From NCBI RefSeq assembly GCF_030406405.1, contig NZ_JAUEPL010000003.1:62001-126000 (forward strand): a DNA stretch of 64,000 nucleotides. The letters are read 5' to 3'. The notes beneath the pieces are model-generated. The model was given only the letters and a program-made list of their open reading frames with translations, was not told the origin of the DNA and did not search any database. Both the position numbers and the translations under genes were made by a program. Of the stretch, positions 49,137 to 58,926 are shown in pieces. Each line of letters starts with the position of its first letter. Position 1 is the stretch's first letter. The DNA is from Streptomyces ficellus (lineage in GTDB: Bacteria; Actinomycetota; Actinomycetes; Streptomycetales; Streptomycetaceae).

Positions 49137-49996
49137 GCACCACTGAGCCCGACGCCCTCCTCGGCCCCGCCGACATCCGTGAACTGGCCGCAGCGCTGGG
49201 CGTACGCCCCACCAAGCAGCGCGGCCAGAACTTCGTCATCGACGCCAACACGGTCCGCCGGATCGTGCGGACGGCGGAGGTACGGCCCGAGGACGTCGTC
49301 GTGGAGGTCGGGCCCGGGCTCGGCTCGCTGACCCTGGCGCTGCTGGAGGCGGCGGACCGGGTCGTCGCGGTCGAGATCGACGACGTACTGGCGGGCGCCC
49401 TGCCCGCGACCATCGCCGCCCGGATGCCCGCGAAGAAGGACCGCTTCTCCCTGGTCCACTCCGACGCGATGCACGTGCGGGAGCTGCCCGGCCCGCCGCC
49501 GACCGCGCTCGTGGCGAACCTGCCGTACAACGTCGCCGTGCCCGTCCTGCTGCACATGCTCGACCGCTTCCCGACCATCGAGCGCACCCTCGTCATGGTC
49601 CAGGCGGAGGTCGCCGACCGGCTGGCCGCCCGGCCCGGCAACAAGGTGTACGGCGTGCCGTCGGTCAAGGCCAACTGGTACGCGGAGGTCAAGCGGGCCG
49701 GCGCGATCGGGCGCAACGTCTTCTGGCCCGCCCCGAACGTCGACTCGGGCCTGGTGTCCCTGGTACGCCGCTCGGAGCCGGTGAAAACCAGCGCCACGAA
49801 GGCGGACGTCTTCGCGGTCGTCGACGCGGCGTTCGCCCAGCGCCGCAAGACGCTGCGCGCCGCGCTGGCGGGCTGGGCCGGGTCACCGGCGGCCGCGGAG
49901 GCCGCGCTGGTCGCGGCCGGGATCTCGCCGCAGGCGCGGGGCGAGGCCCTGACCGTGGAAGAGTTCGCACGCATCGCGGAGGCCAAGTCAGCGTGA
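49133..49996 (+). CDS. rsmA: 16S rRNA dimethyladenosine transferase RsmA (KsgA)
   Basis: 287 residues. Dimethylates A1518 and A1519 of 16S rRNA late in 30S assembly. Motifs: [24 protein letters not shown] loop [33 protein letters not shown] in [18 protein letters not shown], and [34 protein letters not shown] 49133 overlaps the rpfB stop (GTGA) and its own stop overlaps ispE, so the three are translationally coupled. Confidence 0.97.
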   Translation: MSTTEPDALLGPADIRELAAALGVRPTKQRGQNFVIDANTVRRIVRTAEVRPEDVVVEVGPGLGSLTLALLEAADRVVAVEIDDVLAGALPATIAARMPAKKDRFSLVHSDAMHVRELPGPPPTALVANLPYNVAVPVLLHMLDRFPTIERTLVMVQAEVADRLAARPGNKVYGVPSVKANWYAEVKRAGAIGRNVFWPAPNVDSGLVSLVRRSEPVKTSATKADVFAVVDAAFAQRRKTLRAALAGWAGSPAAAEAALVAAGISPQARGEALTVEEFARIAEAKSA

Positions 49997-50886
49997 GCAT
50001 CACCGTACGGGTACCGGCCAAGGTCAACGTCCAGCTGGCGGTCGGCGCCGCACGCCCCGACGGCTTCCACGACCTGGCCAACGTCTTCCTCGCCGTATCG
50101 CTCTACGACGAGGTGACCGTCACGCCCGCCGACGAGCTGCGGATCACCTGCTCGGGCCCGGACGCCGGCCAGGTGCCGCTGGACGCGTCCAACCTGGCCG
50201 CGCGGGCGGCCATGGCGCTCGCTGCCCGGTACGGCATCACCCCGGACGTCCACGTCCACATCGCCAAGGACATCCCGGTCGCGGGCGGCATGGCGGGCGG
50301 CAGCGCGGACGGCGCGGGCGCGCTGCTGGCCTGCGACGCCCTGTGGGGCACGGGTGCCTCCCGCGACGAACTCCTCGCCATCTGCGCCGAGTTGGGCAGC
50401 GACGTGCCGTTCAGCCTGATCGGCGGGGCGGCGCTGGGCACCGGGCGCGGCGAGCGGCTGACGCCGCTGGAGGTGGGCGGCACGTTCCACTGGGTGTTCG
50501 CGGTCGCGGACGGCGGGCTGTCGACACCCGCGGTGTACGGGGAGTTCGACCGGCTCGCGGCCGGCGCGGACGTCCCGGAACCGGCCGCCTCACCCGCGCT
50601 GCTGGACGCGCTGCGTACGGGGGACGCCGCCGCCCTGGCCGGTGCCCTCGCCAACGACCTCCAGGCCGCCGCCCTGTCGCTGCGCCCCTCGCTCGCCGAC
50701 ACGCTGGCGGCGGGCACGGCGGCGGGCGCGCTCGCGGGCCTGGTCTCCGGCTCGGGGCCCACGACCGCGTTCCTGGTCAAGGACGAGGACGCCGCCCGGA
50801 CGGTCGCCGAAGCCCTGCTCGCCTCGGGCACCTGCCGCACGGCCCGCGTGGCGACGTCCCCGGCGCCGGGCGCGCGCGTCCTGTGA
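49993..50886 (+). CDS. ispE: 4-diphosphocytidyl-2-C-methyl-D-erythritol kinase IspE
   Basis: 297 residues. GHMP kinase of the MEP isoprenoid pathway, phosphorylating CDP-methylerythritol. Motifs: [37 protein letters not shown] (substrate site), the ATP loop [42 protein letters not shown], and C-terminal [17 protein letters not shown] 49993 overlaps rsmA. The 283 bp after it hold no convincing gene; a tgtgaggtggggcg direct repeat follows the stop. Confidence 0.97.
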   Translation: MSITVRVPAKVNVQLAVGAARPDGFHDLANVFLAVSLYDEVTVTPADELRITCSGPDAGQVPLDASNLAARAAMALAARYGITPDVHVHIAKDIPVAGGMAGGSADGAGALLACDALWGTGASRDELLAICAELGSDVPFSLIGGAALGTGRGERLTPLEVGGTFHWVFAVADGGLSTPAVYGEFDRLAAGADVPEPAASPALLDALRTGDAAALAGALANDLQAAALSLRPSLADTLAAGTAAGALAGLVSGSGPTTAFLVKDEDAARTVAEALLASGTCRTARVATSPAPGARVL

Positions 50887-51169
50887 GGTGGGGCGGCCTG
50901 TGAGGTGGGGCGTCAGCGGCGGCAGTCGGCTCCCCGGCTACGGGCGGCACGGATGCGGGCTCGCGGGACACGGGCTTCCCGGCCGCGAACCCTGCGGCGG
51001 CGAGCGCCGCTGGACTCGTCGCCCATGTCCACGGTGACACGGTGACCCGCCCCGGGCGGTAGAGGCCGGTCCTGGCCGGCCTCGGCGGCCTGAGGGAGGC
51101 CACCCGGTCTCGGTGAGGCGGATCGCGGTCCACGTCACGCCCGGCGGCGGTCGCCATGGCCTGCAGGGG

Positions 51170-51808
51170 TCAGTCCGTCACGGCCATCGTCCTCCTGGCC
51201 AGCTCGTACGCCGGCAGCATCTGCTGGTGCTCCGCCGTGTCCAGGCCGCCCAGGTGCACCACGACCGCGCCGCGCGGGGTGGTGACGGCGAGGGCGCGCT
51301 CGGTCTTCGGCTCGTCCTGGAACTCACCGGAGACGGTGTACGTCACCTCGGCGGCGGGCAGCCGGCCCGCCTCCACGTCCCGGTAGCGGGCCTTGCTCGC
51401 GGACGTGTCGGCCGCGATGAAGCCCTCCAGGATCTCGCGGGGCGTGGCGCCCTTGGCGGCGGCCTCGGCCTCGCCGGTCCAGACGCGGAGGAAGCCGATG
51501 TTCCCGGCGGGCTTCGCGTCGATCTCGCAGGCCAGCACGACGGGGCCCTGGTCGAGAACGCCGATCGCGGGATCGGACGTCACCGCCTCCGCCGTCCACT
51601 CGGGCGCCGTCTCGAAGGACACCGGCAGGGCGCACGGCGTGCCGGCCCCGCCGATCAGGCGCTTCGGCTGTGCGGCGGCCCGGACGCTCCCGGACGGCTT
51701 CGCGGCCGGCCCGGCACCCTCCGCCGCGCACCCGGCCGCCAGCCCCCCGGCCACCACCAGCACCACCATCGCGGCCACGCCCCGCATCCCGTACCGGCCC
51801 ATCACCAT
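51170..51808 (-). CDS. Secreted lipoprotein of unknown function
   Basis: 212 residues. A signal peptide ends in a lipobox (VAAMVVLVVAGGLAAGC), giving a lipid-anchored mature protein starting CAAEGAGPAAKPSGS. The domain (residues 50-210) begins PKRLIGGAGTPCALPVSFETAPEWTAEAV and holds a Cys pair (PCALP, LACEID) that probably forms a disulfide, as in small Streptomyces lipoproteins of unknown role. ATG 51808 follows GGGGGGTGG. It is divergent from the ABC-F gene and converges with ispE across a gap. Confidence 0.87.
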   Translation of the reverse strand: MVMGRYGMRGVAAMVVLVVAGGLAAGCAAEGAGPAAKPSGSVRAAAQPKRLIGGAGTPCALPVSFETAPEWTAEAVTSDPAIGVLDQGPVVLACEIDAKPAGNIGFLRVWTGEAEAAAKGATPREILEGFIAADTSASKARYRDVEAGRLPAAEVTYTVSGEFQDEPKTERALAVTTPRGAVVVHLGGLDTAEHQQMLPAYELARRTMAVTD

Positions 51809-51951
51809 GCCACCCCCCGCGCTCGAACGAACGCCGCACGCTACCGCACGGGTGCCGCGCCCCCCGTGGGGGTCCGCCCCACGCGGACGCCGACGCACCG
51901 GCCGCGGCGGCTACCCTGGTAGGTCGGCCCGTCCCCCTGCACAGGAGTGAA

Positions 51952-53751
51952 ATGGCAGTCAACCTCGTCAATGTCGAGGCAGTCAGCAAGGTGTACGGCA
52001 CCCGTGCCCTGCTCGACGGCGTGTCCCTCGGCGTCTCCGAGGGGGACCGGATCGGTGTCGTCGGGCGCAACGGGGACGGCAAGACCACCCTCATCCGGAT
52101 GATCGCCAAGCTGGAGGAGGCCGACACCGGGCGCGTCACCCACAGTGGCGGGCTGCGGAGCGGGGTGCTCACGCAGCACGACTCGCTCGACCCGGCCGCC
52201 ACCGTCCGGCACGAGGTCATCGGCGACCTCGCCGACCACGAGTGGGCCGGCAACGCCAAGATCCGGGACGTGCTGACCGGGCTGTTCGGCGGGCTGGAGA
52301 TGGCCGGGTTCCCGCAGGGCCTCGACACCGTCATCGGGCCGCTGTCCGGTGGTGAGCGCCGCCGTATCGCCCTCGCCAAGCTGCTGATCGCCGAGCAGGA
52401 CCTGATCGTCCTGGACGAGCCGACCAACCACCTGGACGTCGAGGGCATCGCCTGGCTGGCCCGGCACCTGCGGGAGCGGCGCTCCGCACTCGTCTGTGTC
52501 ACCCACGACCGCTGGTTCCTCGACCAGGTCTGCACACGGATGTGGGACGTGCAGCGCGGGGCGGTCCACGAGTACGAGGGCGGCTACTCGGACTACGTCT
52601 TCGCGCGCGCCGAGCGTGAGCGCATCGCCGCGACCGAGGAGGTCAAGCGGCAGAACCTGATGCGCAAGGAGCTGGCGTGGCTGCGGCGCGGCGCCCCGGC
52701 CCGGACGTCCAAGCCGCGCTACCGCATCGAGGCCGCCAACGAGCTGATCGCCGACGTGCCGCCGCCGCGCGACACCTCCGAGCTGATGCGGTTCGCCAAC
52801 GCCCGGCTCGGCAAGACCGTCTTCGATCTGGAGGACGTCACCATCACGGCCGGGCCGAAGGTGCTGCTGAAGCACCTCACCTGGCAGCTCGGCCCCGGTG
52901 ACCGCATCGGCCTCGTCGGCGTCAACGGCGCCGGCAAGACCTCGCTGCTGCGGGCCCTCGGCGACGCCGCCACCACGGGGGGCGAGAAGCAGCCGGCGGG
53001 CGGGCGGATCGTCGTGGGCAAGACGGTGCGGCTGGCCTACCTGTCGCAGGACGTGGCCGAACTGCCGCCGACGCTGCGCGTGCTGGAGGCGGTCCAGCAG
53101 GTGCGTGACCGCGTCGACCTCGGCAAGGGCCGGGAGATGACGGCGGGGCAGCTGTGCGAGCAGTTCGGGTTCACCAACGAGAAGCAGTGGACGCCCGTCG
53201 GCGACCTCTCCGGTGGTGAGCGGCGCCGCCTCCAGCTTCTGCGGCTGCTGATGGACGAGCCGAACGTCCTCTTCCTCGACGAGCCCACCAACGACCTCGA
53301 CATCGAGACGCTGACGCAGCTGGAGGACCTCCTCGACGGCTGGCCCGGCTCGATGGTCGTCATCTCCCACGACCGGTTCTTCATCGAGCGGACGACGGAC
53401 AGGACGTACGCGCTCCTCGGCGACGCCACGCTGCGCATGCTGCCGCGCGGTATCGACGAGTACCTGGAGCGGCGCCAGAGGATGATCGAGGCGGCCGTCC
53501 CGTCCCCGGCGTCCGCCCCGGTCAAGGAGAAGTCGGCGGGCGACGCCCGTGCCGCGAAGAAGGAGCTGCAGAAGATCGAGCGCCAGCTCGACAAGATCTC
53601 CGAGAAGGAGAGCACCCTGCACACCCAAATCGCCGACAACGCCACGGACTTCGAGAAGGTGGCGAAACTCGACGCGGAGCTGAGAGAACTCGCGGCCCAG
53701 CGCGAGGACTTGGAGACGCGGTGGCTGGAACTCGCCGAGGACGCCTCCTAG
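51952..53751 (+). CDS. ABC-F family ATP-binding protein (Uup/EttA-like)
   Basis: 599 residues without membrane segments. Two ABC domains: GRNGDGKTTLIRM and GVNGAGKTSLLRAL (Walker A), signatures PLSGGERRRIALAKLL and DLSGGERRRLQLLRLL, Walker B VLDEPTNHLDVE and FLDEPTNDLDIE. Between them the P-site linker region (RAERERIAATEEVKRQNLMRKELAWLRRGAPARTSKPRYR) matches ABC-F proteins that act on the ribosome, not transporters. The C-terminal charged coiled coil (KKELQKIERQLDKISEKESTL) resembles the Uup DNA- or RNA-binding tail. ATG 51952 follows CAGGAG. A strong terminator follows the gene. Confidence 0.95.
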   Translation: MAVNLVNVEAVSKVYGTRALLDGVSLGVSEGDRIGVVGRNGDGKTTLIRMIAKLEEADTGRVTHSGGLRSGVLTQHDSLDPAATVRHEVIGDLADHEWAGNAKIRDVLTGLFGGLEMAGFPQGLDTVIGPLSGGERRRIALAKLLIAEQDLIVLDEPTNHLDVEGIAWLARHLRERRSALVCVTHDRWFLDQVCTRMWDVQRGAVHEYEGGYSDYVFARAERERIAATEEVKRQNLMRKELAWLRRGAPARTSKPRYRIEAANELIADVPPPRDTSELMRFANARLGKTVFDLEDVTITAGPKVLLKHLTWQLGPGDRIGLVGVNGAGKTSLLRALGDAATTGGEKQPAGGRIVVGKTVRLAYLSQDVAELPPTLRVLEAVQQVRDRVDLGKGREMTAGQLCEQFGFTNEKQWTPVGDLSGGERRRLQLLRLLMDEPNVLFLDEPTNDLDIETLTQLEDLLDGWPGSMVVISHDRFFIERTTDRTYALLGDATLRMLPRGIDEYLERRQRMIEAAVPSPASAPVKEKSAGDARAAKKELQKIERQLDKISEKESTLHTQIADNATDFEKVAKLDAELRELAAQREDLETRWLELAEDAS

Positions 53752-53798
53752 CGCGTACGCGTGGCGAAGGCGTGGAGAGCCGATAACGACGGCGTCAC

Positions 53799-53841
53799 GG
53801 GCCGGTCCTCCCTTGGGAACAGGGGGCGGACCGGCCCTTTT
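53799..53841 (+). terminator. Rho-independent terminator after ABC-F gene
   Basis: 10-bp perfect stem gggccggtcc (53799-53808) / ggaccggccc (53828-53837) followed by TTTT, 48 bp after the stop. Confidence 0.88.
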
Positions 53842-53993
53842 CGTGTCAGTGCCGGGTGATAGAAAGAAGCCCCGCTCGACTCACGTGACACTGCGGAATC
53901 CATGTCCGATTCGCTCCTTTCCGGCGGTACGTGTGCGCCGGAATCGCGGGGGAGGCCGGTCGGGCAGCGGGCCGCACGAAGGGGGATGCGCTG

Positions 53994-56063
53994 ATGACTC
54001 AGCCGCCCAGCCAGCAACCGCCGCAGGGAGGCTCCGGGTCCCCGCAGGACCCGCCCCAGCAGCCCCACCAGCCCCCGGCCCCACCCCAGCCGCCAGCCGC
54101 CCCCGCCGCGCCGGGTCAGCCGCCGGTGCCGCCGACCGCCGCACCGCGGGTGCCGCCGGGCCGGCCGGGGCACGCACCCGCCGCCGGGCCGGGCGTGCCG
54201 CCGCAACAGCCTGCCGCCGCACCGCAGATGCCGCAGCCGTCCCAGACGCCGCCGGCCGCGCCCGGCCAGCCGCCCACCGCCGCACCCGGGTACCCGCAGC
54301 CTCCGGCCGCCGCGCCCGGTTACGGCACCGCGCCTGGTTACGGCACCGCGCCTGACGCCCCCGGTTACGGCAACCCGCCTGCCGCCGCCCCTGGTTACGG
54401 CAACGCGCCCGCCGCCGCGCCCGGTTACGGCTACCCGCAGGCACCGGCCGCGCAGCCCGGTTACGGCTACCCGCAGGCGCCCGGCCAGCAGCCCGGCCAG
54501 CAGCCCGGCCCGTACGGGGCGCAGCCGGGGCCCTATGGCCGGCAGCCCAACCCGTACGGCGGTTACCCGGCCCAGCCGCAGTACCCCGGCGCGCCCACCC
54601 CTCCCCCCGGCGGGGGCAAAGGCCCCTTCAAGGGCAAGCCCGCCGTCATCATCGGCGCGGCCGTCGCCGCCCTGCTCGTCATAGGCGGCGGCACGTACCT
54701 CGCCCTCAGCGGCGACGACAGCGGCACCAAGCCGGACGCCAAGAGCTCCGGCGCCGCGCCGGACCCGACCACCTCCGAGTCCGCCGACCAGGGCGACGGC
54801 AGCGGCGACGGGCGTGAGGCCAACGACGACCTCAACGCCGGGCGCAAGCCGGGCGAGGCCAAGGTCGAGTGGCTGGTCACCAACGACGTGGACCTGCCGC
54901 GCAACGGCGCGGACGTGCACGGCCCGTGGGTCGTCGGCGACACCATCGCCAAGGCGATGTACAAGGGCCTCTCGGGCTACTCGGTGGCCGACGGCAAGAA
55001 GAAGTGGGACCTGCCCTTCACCACCGAGGTCTGCGCCGCCCCGGTCGCGCCCGCGGCCAACGGCACGATCGTCATCGGCCTGAACGACAAGACCGGCGAC
55101 AAGGCCGACTGCACCGTGTTGCAGCAGATCGACCTCAAGACCGGCAAGGCGGGCTGGAAGAAGCCCATCCCGAAGGGCACGGGCTTCGGCTCGCTCTCCG
55201 ACTTCACGCTGGCCATCAGCGGCAACACCGTGACGGCCGCGGGCACCGGCAACTCGTACGGCTTCTCGCTGGCGGACGGCACGCAGCTGTTCGGCAAGCC
55301 GTCCACCGACTGCAAGCCGTTCGCGTTCGCGGGCGGCCCCAAGCTGATCGCCGCGTCGAGCTGCCCCACGGGTGACTACGAGAAGGTCCAGCACCAGGTC
55401 AGCGAGGTCGACCCGACGACCGGCAAGCCGAAGTGGACGTACCGGCTTCCGCTCAACTGGGAGGTCGACAAGGTCTTCTCGGTGAGCCCGCTGGTCGTCT
55501 CCACCACCGAGCCCGACAGCAAGAAGTGGAGCGTCATCGCGCTGACGGACGCCGGCAAGCTCCGCTCGACGCTCGACGGCGGCAAGGACAAGTTCCAGCC
55601 CGACTGCGGCGGCAGCTTCGTCGTGTTCGGCCAGAACCTGGAGGGCTGCGTCGGTGTCGCCGCCGACGCGACCACCTTCTACATGGCGACGGTGCCGACC
55701 CAGGTCAGCAACGGCACCAACGACGTGGTGGCCTTCGACCTGAACACCGGCAAGCCCAAGTGGCGCGCACCGGCGGGCCCGCAGCGGACCGCGACCCCGC
55801 TGCGCATGGAGGGCGGCGACGTCCTGATGTACATGGAGGGCTCCTGGGACCGCGGCGGCGCCGTCGCCACGCTCGCCCCGACCGGCGGCAGCCCCAAGGT
55901 GCTGCTCCAGCACCCGGCGTCCACGGCCGAGATCGAGCGCGACTTCTACTCGCCGCAGTACGCCTACGCGGACGGCCGCTTCTTCATCGTCAGCGGCCGC
56001 GTGAGCGCCCGCAATGACGCGGAGGAGAAGCAGACCAAGACGATGATGGCCTTCGGGAAGTGA
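53994..56063 (+). CDS. PGYQ-rich membrane protein with PQQ-like beta-propeller (paralogue 1)
   Basis: 689 residues. Residues 1-205 are low complexity (QPPSQQPPQGG, repeated PGYGTAPGYG and PGYGYPQAP), then one membrane helix (AVIIGAAVAALLVIGGGTYLAL), then a 400-residue outside domain of propeller repeats (VVGDTIAKAMYKGLSGYSVADGKKKW, TGKAGWKKPIPKG, DPTTGKPKWTYRLPL, DLNTGKPKWRAPAGP) like PQQ-binding/BamB-type propellers, which usually bind protein. No quinone-enzyme residues were sought beyond this. ATG 53994 follows AAGGGGG at a long spacing. The next gene is a paralogue 50 bp later, so both are probably co-transcribed. Function unknown. Confidence 0.88.
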   Translation: MTQPPSQQPPQGGSGSPQDPPQQPHQPPAPPQPPAAPAAPGQPPVPPTAAPRVPPGRPGHAPAAGPGVPPQQPAAAPQMPQPSQTPPAAPGQPPTAAPGYPQPPAAAPGYGTAPGYGTAPDAPGYGNPPAAAPGYGNAPAAAPGYGYPQAPAAQPGYGYPQAPGQQPGQQPGPYGAQPGPYGRQPNPYGGYPAQPQYPGAPTPPPGGGKGPFKGKPAVIIGAAVAALLVIGGGTYLALSGDDSGTKPDAKSSGAAPDPTTSESADQGDGSGDGREANDDLNAGRKPGEAKVEWLVTNDVDLPRNGADVHGPWVVGDTIAKAMYKGLSGYSVADGKKKWDLPFTTEVCAAPVAPAANGTIVIGLNDKTGDKADCTVLQQIDLKTGKAGWKKPIPKGTGFGSLSDFTLAISGNTVTAAGTGNSYGFSLADGTQLFGKPSTDCKPFAFAGGPKLIAASSCPTGDYEKVQHQVSEVDPTTGKPKWTYRLPLNWEVDKVFSVSPLVVSTTEPDSKKWSVIALTDAGKLRSTLDGGKDKFQPDCGGSFVVFGQNLEGCVGVAADATTFYMATVPTQVSNGTNDVVAFDLNTGKPKWRAPAGPQRTATPLRMEGGDVLMYMEGSWDRGGAVATLAPTGGSPKVLLQHPASTAEIERDFYSPQYAYADGRFFIVSGRVSARNDAEEKQTKTMMAFGK

Positions 56064-56113
56064 GGGCCGCCGCCCCGCTCGCCCTTCTTCAGATCCTCAG
56101 AGGTACATAGCCC

Positions 56114-57889
56114 ATGACGCAGCCACCGCCGCCACCGCCGAACCAGCCCCCGGGCCCCCCGCCGAACCAGCCCCCCGGCCCGCCAACCGGCTCGCCGCAG
56201 CCGGGCGGCTTCGGTGCCCCGCAGGACCCTCCGCCCGGCTTCGGCGCCCCCACGCCGCCGCCGCAGGACCCCGCGTACGGCTATCCCCAGACGCCGCCCG
56301 CCCAGCCCCCCGGCTACGGCTACCCCCAGGCCCCGTACCAGGCTCCCGGGCAGCAGCCCGGGTACGGCTCCGGCTACCCGGCCGCTCCCATGCACCCCAT
56401 GGGGCAGCCCGCGCCCATGCCGGGCGGGCCCGGCGGCGTCAAGAAGCTGTCCACGCCGACGCAGATCATCATCGCCGCGACCGTCGCGGTGGTCCTGATC
56501 ATCGCCGCCGGTGTCTGGTACGCCGCCGGCAGCGGAGGCAGCGAGAAGACCAACGACGCCAAGGGCTCCTCCGGCGCCGCCGACGGCGGCAAGGACGGCG
56601 GCCAGCAAGGTCTCGGCGGCAAGGAGAAGGTGCCCGCGAACACCAAGTCCAGGGTGGCCTTCCAGCTGCCCCAGCCCGAGGTCGGCGACCTGACGTTCGT
56701 GGGCGGCTCATGGGTCACGGACAAGGCGTACGTCAAGACGAACGTCCGCTCCGTCGTCGGCCACGACCTCGCCAAGGGCACCCCCCTGTGGACCCTCCAG
56801 CTCCCCGGTGACGTGTGCGCGGTGTCGCGCCACATGAAGGACAACAAGACCGCCATCGCCTTCGAGGCCACCAAGCGTGTGCCGCCGAAGAACTTCCAGC
56901 CGTGCACCGAGGTCGGCGCCATCGACCTGAACACCGGCAAGCTGTTGTGGACCAGGTCCGTCTCCGGCGGCAACGCCGGTGACAGGAAGGTCGCGTACAA
57001 CGAGGTCACCCTGGGCGCCTCCACCGTCGCGGCGGGCGGCACGGACGGCGGCGCGGCCTGGGACCTGACCACCGGCAAGGAGCTGTGGAAGCCGCAGGTC
57101 GACGCCGACTCCTGTTACGACATGGGTTACGGAGGCGGCGAGGGCCTGGTCGCCGCGCGCAAGTGCGGTCCGTACGACAACCAGTACGTCCTCATCCAGA
57201 ACCTGGAGCCCGGGACCGGGGCGCCGATCTCCTCGTACAAGATGCCGACAGGCGTCGAGTACGCGAGCGTCGTCTCCACCAAGCCGCTGGTCGTGGCGGC
57301 CGATGTCGGCGACACCGCCGGTGACGGCTCCGGCATCTCTGACTTCTTCTCCATCGATGAGAAGACCGGCAAGCTGAAGGCCAAGATCTCGGCCAACGCC
57401 GAGCGGTACGCGGGCGAGTGCGGCTCCACCGAGGTCGAGGCGTGCGAGAAGCTCGTCGTCGGCAACAACCGGCTCTACCTGCCGACCGAGGACCACGAGG
57501 GCGGCGGCGAGTACGGGGACACCAACGAGATCGTCTCCTTCGACCTCACCACCGGCAAGCCGACCACCGACAAGGCCGACGCGGGAGACCGGTACTCGAT
57601 GGTCCCGCTGCGCATGGACGGCGCCAACCTGATCGCGTACAAGGTGCCCCCGTACGACAAGGGCGGCCAGGTCGTCAGCATCGACGGCTCCACCTTCAAG
57701 CAGACGGTCCTGATGGAGAACCCCTCCGACGAAGCCGTCCGGGACGCGGAGGAGAGCTTCTCGCTGGAGTACAACGAGATGCTGTACGCCGGTGGGCGGC
57801 TGTTCCTGTCCGAGAACATGCTGTCCGAGCGCAGCTCGTCCTCTTCCGACGAGAAGAAGTACCTGGCGATGTCGTTCACCACGAACTGA
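56114..57889 (+). CDS. PGYQ-rich membrane protein with PQQ-like beta-propeller (paralogue 2)
   Basis: 591 residues with the same plan as its upstream neighbour: Pro-rich leader (QPPPPPPNQPPGPPPNQPPG and PGYGYPQAPYQAPGQQPGYG), membrane helix at residues 116-138 (TQIIIAATVAVVLIIAAGVWY), and a propeller domain with blades of the type DLNTGKLLWTRSVSG, DLTTGKELWKPQVD, DEKTGKLKAKISAN and DLTTGKPTTDKADA. The outside domain has several Cys (SCYDMGY, RKCGPY, ECGSTEVEACE) that may pair. The duplication is old, since the sequences have diverged while the order is kept. A strong terminator follows. Function unknown. Confidence 0.88.
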   Translation: MTQPPPPPPNQPPGPPPNQPPGPPTGSPQPGGFGAPQDPPPGFGAPTPPPQDPAYGYPQTPPAQPPGYGYPQAPYQAPGQQPGYGSGYPAAPMHPMGQPAPMPGGPGGVKKLSTPTQIIIAATVAVVLIIAAGVWYAAGSGGSEKTNDAKGSSGAADGGKDGGQQGLGGKEKVPANTKSRVAFQLPQPEVGDLTFVGGSWVTDKAYVKTNVRSVVGHDLAKGTPLWTLQLPGDVCAVSRHMKDNKTAIAFEATKRVPPKNFQPCTEVGAIDLNTGKLLWTRSVSGGNAGDRKVAYNEVTLGASTVAAGGTDGGAAWDLTTGKELWKPQVDADSCYDMGYGGGEGLVAARKCGPYDNQYVLIQNLEPGTGAPISSYKMPTGVEYASVVSTKPLVVAADVGDTAGDGSGISDFFSIDEKTGKLKAKISANAERYAGECGSTEVEACEKLVVGNNRLYLPTEDHEGGGEYGDTNEIVSFDLTTGKPTTDKADAGDRYSMVPLRMDGANLIAYKVPPYDKGGQVVSIDGSTFKQTVLMENPSDEAVRDAEESFSLEYNEMLYAGGRLFLSENMLSERSSSSSDEKKYLAMSFTTN

Positions 57890-57908
57890 GCGCACCCAGC
57901 CTCCGGCC

Positions 57909-57943
57909 CGGCCCGGCACATCGATCCGCGATGTGCCGGGCCG
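57909..57943 (+). terminator. Terminator after propeller paralogue pair
   Basis: Perfect 15-bp stem cggcccggcacatcg (57909-57923) / cgatgtgccgggccg (57929-57943) with a 5-nt loop, 19 bp beyond the stop codon. Confidence 0.88.
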
Positions 57944-58107
57944 TCCACTTGGTGAGTCTCAAGTAGCCCTGTTTGACGAAGAATTCGACATTCTGGGGGG
58001 CTTCTGGCAGGTAGGGGGCGCGCAACGTCGAACAAGCGTGTAGCTTGCCGGGTCAACAGTGCCGGGGTGCGGCGGGGGGCCGGTCCCGGGGGATGGGGGG
58101 ATGGTGG

Positions 58108-58833
58108 ATGGGCGTGCGGCTCATGGTGGTCGACGATCACCGACTTCTCGCCGAGGCGCTCGCCTCGGCGTTGAGGCTGCGCGGACACCGGGTGCTCGCG
58201 GCCACCGCGCCCACGGCGGGCGCGGCCGAGCTGGTGGTCAGCAGGGCGCCCGAGGTGTGCCTGCTGGGGACGGCGGCACCGGCCGAGCCCGGGGTCTTCG
58301 ACCCGATCGTGACGATCAAGCGGGAGCGTCCGCAGGTGGCGGTCGTGGTGCTCGGGCCGGTGCCCAGCCCGCGCGGGATCGCGGCGGCGTTCGCGGCCGG
58401 TGCTTCGGGGTACGTCCGCCACGACGAGCGCATCGAGGGCGTGGAGCGCGCCATGGCCAAGGCGCGGGCGGGTGAGGCGGCGGTGGCGCCGCAGCTGTTG
58501 CAGGGTGCCTTCACCGAGCTGCTGAACCCGGCCGCGCAGCCGGACGACGAGGGCCGGCGGCTGTTGCGGATGCTGACGCCCCGTGAGGTCGAGGTGCTGG
58601 TACGGGTCGCGGAGGGCGAGGACACGCGGCTGATCGCGGCCGGCATGGGCATCGCGCCGAGCACGGCGCGCACACATGTGCAGCGCGTGCTGATGAAGCT
58701 GGGCGTGGGGTCACGCCTGGAGGCCGCCGCCCTCGCCGCCCGTACGGGCCTGCTGGACCGGGCGGCCGCCGGTGCGCGAAACGGGCACCCCGGCCCGCAC
58801 CGACCCGGGGCGGAGGGGCCCGGCCCGGTGTGA
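58108..58833 (+). CDS. LuxR family regulator with degenerate receiver domain
   Basis: 241 residues. N-terminal receiver-like domain with the acidic pair (VVDDHRLL, Asp9-Asp10), but the phosphorylation site is lost: the equivalent strand reads EVCLLGTAAP with Gly54 in place of Asp, and the conserved Lys region reads GYVRHDE. The C-terminal LuxR/NarL helix-turn-helix is intact (LTPREVEVLVRVAEGEDTRLIAAGMGIAPSTARTHVQRVLMKLGV). No histidine kinase is near, so it is an orphan acting without classical phosphorylation. ATG 58108 has GGGGG 8 nt upstream. It lies just before the gal operon, but no link is shown. The Arg/His-rich tail is low complexity. Confidence 0.9.
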   Translation: MGVRLMVVDDHRLLAEALASALRLRGHRVLAATAPTAGAAELVVSRAPEVCLLGTAAPAEPGVFDPIVTIKRERPQVAVVVLGPVPSPRGIAAAFAAGASGYVRHDERIEGVERAMAKARAGEAAVAPQLLQGAFTELLNPAAQPDDEGRRLLRMLTPREVEVLVRVAEGEDTRLIAAGMGIAPSTARTHVQRVLMKLGVGSRLEAAALAARTGLLDRAAAGARNGHPGPHRPGAEGPGPV

Positions 58834-58912
58834 CGGGCGGCGGGCCCCGGTCGACTCTGGTGGTCTCTGTTGGGTTCTTTGTCGATGGCGAGTGCGCCAG
58901 GCGATATGTCCG

Positions 58913-58926
58913 TTGCAAGCGCTTAC
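58913..58926 (+). promoter_or_regulatory. LacI-type operator before galT
   Basis: TTGCAAGCGCTTAC is centred on the palindrome AAGCGCTT (58917-58924), the core pattern of LacI/GalR-family operators (G-n-A-A-n-C-G-n-T-T-n-C). It lies 126 bp before the galT start. No LacI-type gene is in the window, so the regulator, if any, is encoded elsewhere. Confidence 0.5.

Noticed and set aside
51670-51951. Longer N-terminus of the ABC-F protein
   Set aside because: The upstream in-frame extension is Pro/Arg-rich, overlaps the divergent lipoprotein gene and ignores the CAGGAG site before ATG 51952.
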